NCBI GenBank assembly: GCA_012267415.1
Contig: JAAXGN010000034.1
Span: 1 to 49,283 of the forward strand
Source: Candidatus Poribacteria bacterium
Lineage (GTDB): Bacteria; Poribacteria; WGA-4E; WGA-3G
DNA: 49,283 nucleotides
Direction: 5' to 3'
Under the pieces are notes generated by a model that was not told the origin of the DNA, did no database searches, and saw only the letters and a list, made by a program, of their open reading frames with translations. Both the position numbers and the translations under genes were made by a program. This document shows, piece after piece, positions 44,382-49,283 of the stretch (its first letter is position 1; each line of letters opens with the position of its first letter).

Positions 44382-46280
44382 TCAAAACGCATTTGCAACA
44401 ATCACTAAATCTTGGATATTCACAATGCCATCCCCATTAACATCGACCCTGGGATTGCTGGGCTTCTCTGTGCCAATATGTTGTGCGACCATTATCAGAT
44501 CCAACACGTTCACGACCCCATCTTCATTGACATCGCCAACTACATCCATTGCTACATCTATGTTCCAGGTCTGTTCCCAACTCTGCCCTTTTCGGACGCT
44601 CTTCAAGAATCCCTGTGTTTTAACCATCACTGGATTCGTCAACATCCCAGGAGCGCGGATGCGGATGGTTGGTAAAACGTTCCAGACTACGTAAGCCTCT
44701 TGAAAGGGTTGGTATAGTTCAGGCTCCCAATCTGGGTTTGGCACATGGAAGCCGTACGGGATTGTCCATGTTGAAAACAGAAAAGAACTGATGGGATGTG
44801 GCTGTTTGTTATGGTGACCCCAGCGTTGCGCTAAGTTCGTATTGAAGAAGGTGACTTCATGAACATTTTCCCCACCAAGCACAATGCCCGGCATCGCTTC
44901 TGCCAACTCCTGGTGCAGCAGAACGTTCCCCTCCGCAGCGGTTAATCCGTCAATAAGTCCATTGGCATCGTTTACGACAGAGGTATTGATGTCTAAATGC
45001 AATGCATCTATCGGGTAGGTTTCGTACAGCGTTTTCATTTGCTCAACCATATATTTTCTAAACTCCTTTGACGCTGGATTGATGTAAGCCGTTGGGTAAT
45101 CATAAGTTGGGTCATCCAACGCATAACCGAGTTTATGTCCTCGTATTGGGTGTCGAAATTGATATTTCTCAAATTTTGGATAAAGTGGACTATACGGCGA
45201 ACACCCATGAAAAGTTATACGCGGCATGACTCGGAAGCCATAAGCATGCGCCGCTTTGAGATAATCACCCCATTCGGGAACAGGTGGATAATCAGGCTCC
45301 AGTCCCATGGTGGGATCGTACCACCCTATTACATACAATAGAGTGGTTGAAGGATTTACGTGTTCTGCAAGCAATGGTAGAATAGACGGATCCAGAGGGT
45401 TATAAGGCGCATAGATGACTAATTTAAGGTCTTTGACCCGTGCCGGTGGTTGCTTGGGTTGAAAAGTGGTTTCCATCCAGTTTCGGTGAATTTCCGCAGG
45501 AACTTGCCAGTCGCCTCGGTATGCGTTCAACCGCCACTCAACAGATGTGATCTCATTCTTTTCTCGGAAGGGTGCGAAATTGTCTGTCTGAAAACTGATG
45601 CCGAAATGTTCGCCACTCCGCAGATAGTAGGCTTCTTTGAATCGAAATGTTGTATCTGTGCTGCGCACAAAAAACCCACCATCTTCACCTTGCAGGATGG
45701 CGAGTGGCGTTTCCCACTTGTCTGGATACTCATAACCTCTCTTGTCAATCTCGGAGGAAGCATCAATAATTTCACCACAATGTGCGGGAATTATTAAGTT
45801 AACCTGCTGACTATTGAGGTATCCGCATCCCCACGTCACCGCGACAATATGCTGTGAAATACCGTACTGCTGAATAACCAGATCCCCGGTATCGGCATCT
45901 ATCCCAATGTGGAACTGAATCGTTTTATCCAATCTATATCTATGATTAAAATGATACGCAACTTCTACACTTAGAGGTGCCAACCTTTTGGACTCTACTT
46001 CCCAAGCATCATCTATGAATTCATGCCGTCCATATTGTCCTTCATTATGTTGTATTGATATCCCACTTCGGGCATTTGAAGGACCTTCCGGCGGGAGTGT
46101 ATACGTTTCGGCAGTGAGTTTATTGTGAAAATGCATCAGCACGCCATCCTTAAAGCTTGCACGATAGCGATCCGTCTCCGCGAAAACTTCACCCTGTTCA
46201 TCAACCAAAAGTGTATTAGAATAGCCATCACTGACAAAGATAAACAGCAACACAACAATAGCAATGATCAACTTTCGCAT
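44382..46280 (-). CDS. DUF6259-like secreted glycoside hydrolase with dockerin-like tail (second gene of the sigma operon)
   Basis: The 632-residue protein has a signal peptide (residues 1-22, LLFIFVSDGYS). A beta-rich N-terminal half follows (about 25-285). A TIM-barrel segment comes next, with LKLVIYAPYNPLDPSILPLL, GFRVMPRITFHGCSPYSP and IDALHLDINTSVVND; the last is a likely catalytic-Asp strand. This architecture fits the DUF6259 family of putative glycosidases. Two dockerin-like repeats close the protein (DVNEDGVVNVLDLI and DVNGDGIVNIQDLV). Unlike its neighbours it has no LRR. The substrate is not known. It starts 51 bp after the sigma gene's in-frame tail. Confidence 0.8.
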   Translation of the reverse strand: MRKLIIAIVVLLFIFVSDGYSNTLLVDEQGEVFAETDRYRASFKDGVLMHFHNKLTAETYTLPPEGPSNARSGISIQHNEGQYGRHEFIDDAWEVESKRLAPLSVEVAYHFNHRYRLDKTIQFHIGIDADTGDLVIQQYGISQHIVAVTWGCGYLNSQQVNLIIPAHCGEIIDASSEIDKRGYEYPDKWETPLAILQGEDGGFFVRSTDTTFRFKEAYYLRSGEHFGISFQTDNFAPFREKNEITSVEWRLNAYRGDWQVPAEIHRNWMETTFQPKQPPARVKDLKLVIYAPYNPLDPSILPLLAEHVNPSTTLLYVIGWYDPTMGLEPDYPPVPEWGDYLKAAHAYGFRVMPRITFHGCSPYSPLYPKFEKYQFRHPIRGHKLGYALDDPTYDYPTAYINPASKEFRKYMVEQMKTLYETYPIDALHLDINTSVVNDANGLIDGLTAAEGNVLLHQELAEAMPGIVLGGENVHEVTFFNTNLAQRWGHHNKQPHPISSFLFSTWTIPYGFHVPNPDWEPELYQPFQEAYVVWNVLPTIRIRAPGMLTNPVMVKTQGFLKSVRKGQSWEQTWNIDVAMDVVGDVNEDGVVNVLDLIMVAQHIGTEKPSNPRVDVNGDGIVNIQDLVIVANAF

Positions 46281-46331
46281 TGTAATTCTCCTCTCATAAA
46301 TGTCTCTCTTTCTTCTGTTATTTCTTGTTTT

Positions 46332-46415
46332 CTATTCAAAAGCATTCACAACGATCACTAAGTCCTGAATATTCACGACACCATCGCCATTGACATCCAC
46401 AGATGACACCGTTTC
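46332..46415 (-). other. In-frame dockerin-like tail after the TAG stop of the sigma fusion
   Basis: Beyond the TAG at 46416-46418 the frame stays open for 27 codons and ends at a second TAG (46332-46334). It encodes VDVNGDGVVNIQDLVIVVNAF, one complete dockerin-type calcium-binding repeat. It sits where the paralogues carry theirs, just after DLDGE-x-x-LK. Confidence 0.85.
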
Positions 46416-49073
46416 CTATTTCAGATAAATCTCACCGTCTAAATCAGAGAGGGTGTGATTAACACCAGTAGTCCCGCTTGCGACACCAGTCGCTTGCATG
46501 GGTAGTTGTATATCCTGTTCCTTTCCGCTGCGATTGTAGACCGCCCAACCCTTGGTGAACTCCCTAATAAACAACCCTTCCGTATCTTCATAAGGTTGTG
46601 CCTTCCTGCCCACAGGACGACCCAGTGGGGCATCCCAGAAGTCATACCAATAGTGTTGATGGTTGTGATGATGCGATTTACCTGCTATATGCTCACTTTC
46701 ATGCCCTAGCCAAATCTCATACGCATGTTCATGGCGGATACCCCTTATCCCTGTGTCGTAACAAACGTAACCATCGGAATGTGTGAGACTCAGGGTTGTC
46801 ATGAGACGCATATTTTGCTGGTTACGCGGGGAATCTGCTGGATCTAGCGATATACCACGTCCTTCAAGCGCAGTTATTTGCGGATCACGAAAATTCTGTT
46901 CCGCCCATAACAACATGCTTTCAATTTCACGAAGTCCAACATGCGTGTAACTTGTGCTCTGCTCGTCCGGAATCGCTTCCATGAACATTCCATTAACGTA
47001 GGGTGCCGAAAGTGGTGCTGGACGTTGGTTCGTTTTGACGATAATCAGGAAATCGTCACCAACAACCTCACGAATACGGCGCACCATGGATATTCTTGCC
47101 GCCCATTCGGTTTCAACACTGCGATAATACACACCACTGTTATCAAGGGTACCGCTACCTTCCTGCCACGCACCCAAGAAGATACCGTCGTAGAGACCAG
47201 ACTTCGCGATAGCAACGGCTTTCTGAACGAGGATATCCGGCACGACAGGGTGTGTGAAGTCTATCATCAAATCTGAATCACCACCGTAAGCCCGAACGCG
47301 ATCGCCGTTCTCATCTCTGATCCAATACGGCCAATCTTCAGGATAATCCGCAGGATCGGTATCGGTGTAGTCAAGACTCACAAGTCTGACAAAGTTAGGA
47401 TTTTGTGACAACAGAGACTTTCTTTTAAAGTGAGCATCGTCTATTCTACCAAAGAGTCGAAGTCCTTCAGGTGTCGGATGCCATTGCAGGTGAAATCCCA
47501 GTCCACTCCAAAACAGATCGTGATGTCCAAGTTTGTCGTCATTAGATAAGTTTGGTAAGTTGAGAACATTGTTCCCTGACCACGCTGCAAAGATTGAAGG
47601 GTAAGTTCTCTCTTTGATACGCGGTGCTACTGCAATTCTCGGTATATAATCGGCGACTCGAAAATTGCCTTTAATGTTTACAGATTCTAAGTGAGTCAAT
47701 CCATCAAGGGGTGAAAAATCACTAATATTGTTATTCTCTATCAACAACTTTTTCAAATTGACTAACCCTGCAAGGGGTGAAATATCTTCTATTTCGTTTC
47801 GCCATATATGTAAAGTTTCTAAACGGGTGAGTGCTGCGAGTGGTCGGAGGTCTGAAATCTGGTTGCCTCCCAAATCCAGAAAACCGAGTTTCGTTAGACC
47901 GGATACAGGAGATATATCGTGAATCTTGTTCTCTATCAGCACAAGTGTCTGCAAATCGGTCGCGTGCTCTAAACCGGTAAGATCAGCAATCCCTTTTTTC
48001 CTTACATCAAGACTTGTCAAGTGTTGTTGAAGATAGGCTTGGGTCAATTTTGTATCTACTGGCATATCAAGTTTTTCTCGAACCGCTTTTCGGAGTGCGG
48101 GGTCCGGCATCCAGTGTGTTTCCGTAACGTTGAGTGAATCCGCTGAGGCATTGGGAATCACATCATTCTCGGAAGTTTGTAAATCGGCATGACTGTTTTT
48201 ACCAGCAGTCGCAGAACGTCCTGTATGATTTCGCACTGCGGGTTTTATTGTGGTATCAAGAACAATGGGTGCTTCAATGATTTCAATCGTTGGTTCAGAT
48301 GCTGTCTCAAAACTATACGGTATCTGAAAACGGGCGAGGAATTGGTTGCTTATGCTGAGCATCAATATAACCAAAATTCCAGTTGCAGCAAAAGCCATCC
48401 ACGGCACCAAAGGTTTCCCAGTTACAGGGGGTGTCGGGTTAATGTCAGCGATTTGGCGCATAATGTTCTGTCTCACACTTTCTGATAATTGTACACGACC
48501 GAGAAACTCTTGGACGAAGAGATCTTCTTTCTGTTTTAAGCGTTTCCGTGCCCGATGCAAACGACTACTTATCGTTTTGACAGAGACACCTAAGAACTTA
48601 CTAATCTCCTTCATTGTCATTTCACCGAGATAGTAGAGCGTTACCACGGTGCGCTCACTCTCTGGGAGTTTATCCAAAAGTTTTTTTACGATTTCATGGT
48701 GATGCTCAGTATCCTTTGTCTGCTGCTGTTGCGATATGTGATCCCTATAAGAGATTTCTGCAATATCTTCCATAGGTGTATTCTCCAGCGATTGCATCGC
48801 AGGTTTTTGCTTTCGTAGCCAATCAAGGCAAAGTCTATTCGCAATGACATACAGCCATCCAGCAAATCGATGGGGATTTTTCAGGGTTGACAGTTTTCTA
48901 TATGCTTGGAGGAAGGTATCTTGCGTAATCTCTTCGGCATAGTGAAAATCACCGATCTTCCGCCATGCAAGGGCATGAACGCCTTTTTCATACTTTTTAA
49001 CCAAAATGTCAAACGCCGTATCGTCGCCTGATAAAACGCTATGAATCAGTTCAACATCGTCTACTTTTTCCAA
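46416..49073 (-). CDS. ECF sigma factor fused to transmembrane helix, LRR and glycosidase-like domain
   Basis: I prefer a TTG start at 49073 (MEKVDDVELIHS), with AGGAG seven bases upstream; an ATG at 49133 would add 20 residues. From residue 1: sigma region 2 (about 15-90, YAEEITQDTFLQAYRKL and FAGWLYVIANRLC) and region 4 (about 130-185, LPESERTVVTLYYLGEMTMKE and SVKTISSRLHRARKRLK). A single membrane helix follows (about 224-246, PWMAFAATGILVILMLSI). Then come a linker, the WMPDPALRKAV module, LRRs (about 365-470) and a glycosidase-like domain to the end. By topology the sensor half is outside the cell. A candidate catalytic Asp of the paralogues is Gly here (DGIFLGAW). It heads the operon of its secreted relatives. 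Confidence 0.85.
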   Translation of the reverse strand: MEKVDDVELIHSVLSGDDTAFDILVKKYEKGVHALAWRKIGDFHYAEEITQDTFLQAYRKLSTLKNPHRFAGWLYVIANRLCLDWLRKQKPAMQSLENTPMEDIAEISYRDHISQQQQTKDTEHHHEIVKKLLDKLPESERTVVTLYYLGEMTMKEISKFLGVSVKTISSRLHRARKRLKQKEDLFVQEFLGRVQLSESVRQNIMRQIADINPTPPVTGKPLVPWMAFAATGILVILMLSISNQFLARFQIPYSFETASEPTIEIIEAPIVLDTTIKPAVRNHTGRSATAGKNSHADLQTSENDVIPNASADSLNVTETHWMPDPALRKAVREKLDMPVDTKLTQAYLQQHLTSLDVRKKGIADLTGLEHATDLQTLVLIENKIHDISPVSGLTKLGFLDLGGNQISDLRPLAALTRLETLHIWRNEIEDISPLAGLVNLKKLLIENNNISDFSPLDGLTHLESVNIKGNFRVADYIPRIAVAPRIKERTYPSIFAAWSGNNVLNLPNLSNDDKLGHHDLFWSGLGFHLQWHPTPEGLRLFGRIDDAHFKRKSLLSQNPNFVRLVSLDYTDTDPADYPEDWPYWIRDENGDRVRAYGGDSDLMIDFTHPVVPDILVQKAVAIAKSGLYDGIFLGAWQEGSGTLDNSGVYYRSVETEWAARISMVRRIREVVGDDFLIIVKTNQRPAPLSAPYVNGMFMEAIPDEQSTSYTHVGLREIESMLLWAEQNFRDPQITALEGRGISLDPADSPRNQQNMRLMTTLSLTHSDGYVCYDTGIRGIRHEHAYEIWLGHESEHIAGKSHHHNHQHYWYDFWDAPLGRPVGRKAQPYEDTEGLFIREFTKGWAVYNRSGKEQDIQLPMQATGVASGTTGVNHTLSDLDGEIYLK

Positions 49074-49133
49074 GATTACACTCCTAACGAACAAATTGGG
49101 ATCCTGTTCATATTTGCTAAGAAACTGAATCAC

Positions 49134-49283
49134 ATCTTGAAACTTGTAAATTAAGAAATATGATACAACTATAAACTATACCCTCTATTATTTAAAGACG
49201 TATTTACGAGCAGAAAAAACTGCATAAAATGAAAAAATTTGTAAATTTAATTTGGTATAGGACTTACGCATGCTGCTCTTTTG
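49134..49283. other. AT-rich upstream region of the sigma operon, with inverted-repeat element end
   Basis: Only AT-rich sequence is seen; no convincing promoter. At about 49259 the sequence AGGACTTACGCA matches the end of the element at 2733-2870, so another copy runs off the window. Confidence 0.5.

Noticed and set aside
40406..46280. A cellulosome
   Set aside because: Dockerin-like repeats are present but no cohesin or scaffoldin is visible in the window, so no assembly can be claimed.
7823..46418. Stop codon reassignment (TAA/TAG read as sense)
   Set aside because: Well-defined proteins in the window (for example PurL, the GT2 transferase, ThiO) end normally at TAA or TAG at family-typical lengths, so isolated nonsense changes are more likely.
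49133..49133. ATG at 49133 as start of the sigma gene
   Set aside because: A TTG at 49073 has a better-spaced AGGAG and gives the usual sigma-factor N-terminus; the extra 20 residues look non-homologous.

Overview
The window is about 49 kb of moderately AT-rich bacterial DNA. Ribosome binding sites are Shine-Dalgarno-like but often weak, and TTG starts are used several times. It also carries many dispersed palindromic repeats and small inverted-repeat elements. The gene content combines LRR proteins with dockerin-like tails, a DUF6259-type glycosidase, an ECF sigma factor with a long C-terminal extension, heparinase, Gfo/Idh and sugar-isomerase genes. This resembles Candidatus Poribacteria or another PVC/Planctomycete-like environmental lineage. 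That assignment is inference from gene style, not from a marker phylogeny.

Layout. 1-2657 (-): a restriction-modification pair, Mrr-like nuclease then a type III-like adenine methyltransferase that runs off the left edge. 2733-2870: a small inverted-repeat element. 2935-6974 (+): a compact surface-glycan or glycolipid operon (GT4, GT2, flippase-like membrane protein, SAM methyltransferase). 7130-7321: 84-bp tandem repeats. 7493-10024 (+): a small protein cut by an in-frame stop, then two exported beta-propeller paralogues. 10434-13853 (+): purL and purQ separated by a very strong hairpin. 13860-15353 (-): three tandem paralogous four-helix membrane proteins. 15662-18943 (-): sugar isomerase-like protein, Gfo/Idh oxidoreductase and glycine oxidase ThiO. 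19196-24573 (+): an ABC exporter operon resembling GldA/GldF/GldG, plus DUF4340 and SIMPL lipoproteins, closed by a clear terminator. 24670-27429 (-): a second restriction-modification locus (methylase, nuclease, methylase) whose nuclease is interrupted by an in-frame stop. 27523-31608 (-): DUF151 nuclease-like protein, PH-like protein, tmRNA, smpB and a heparinase II/III-like lyase. 32384-39845: orphan sensor kinase, TenA, a possible single-strand-annealing protein, a sugar ABC ATPase with tsaE, a DUF2007-like membrane protein and a UPF0175 protein. 40406-49073 (-): the most unusual locus.

That last locus is a tightly spaced four-gene cluster. Its first gene encodes an ECF sigma factor fused, through one transmembrane helix, to an LRR block and a glycosidase-like domain. 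The next three genes encode secreted proteins with dockerin-like tails. Two of them have the same LRR plus glycosidase-like architecture as the sensor half of the sigma protein. In the sigma fusion a candidate catalytic Asp kept in both secreted paralogues is Gly, and its own dockerin-like tail lies behind an in-frame TAG. The simplest reading is a membrane-tethered sigma factor that senses polysaccharide with a retired enzyme domain and controls its own secreted relatives. This is inference.

Across the window three separate ORFs (ending at 7825, 26073 and 46416) are followed in frame by plausible continuations of the same protein, so recent nonsense mutations or readthrough deserve checking. 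At least five copies of a TATAGT...ACTATA inverted-repeat element and two copies of a larger GTCCCGTAGGGAC repeat cluster occupy most of the intergenic space.
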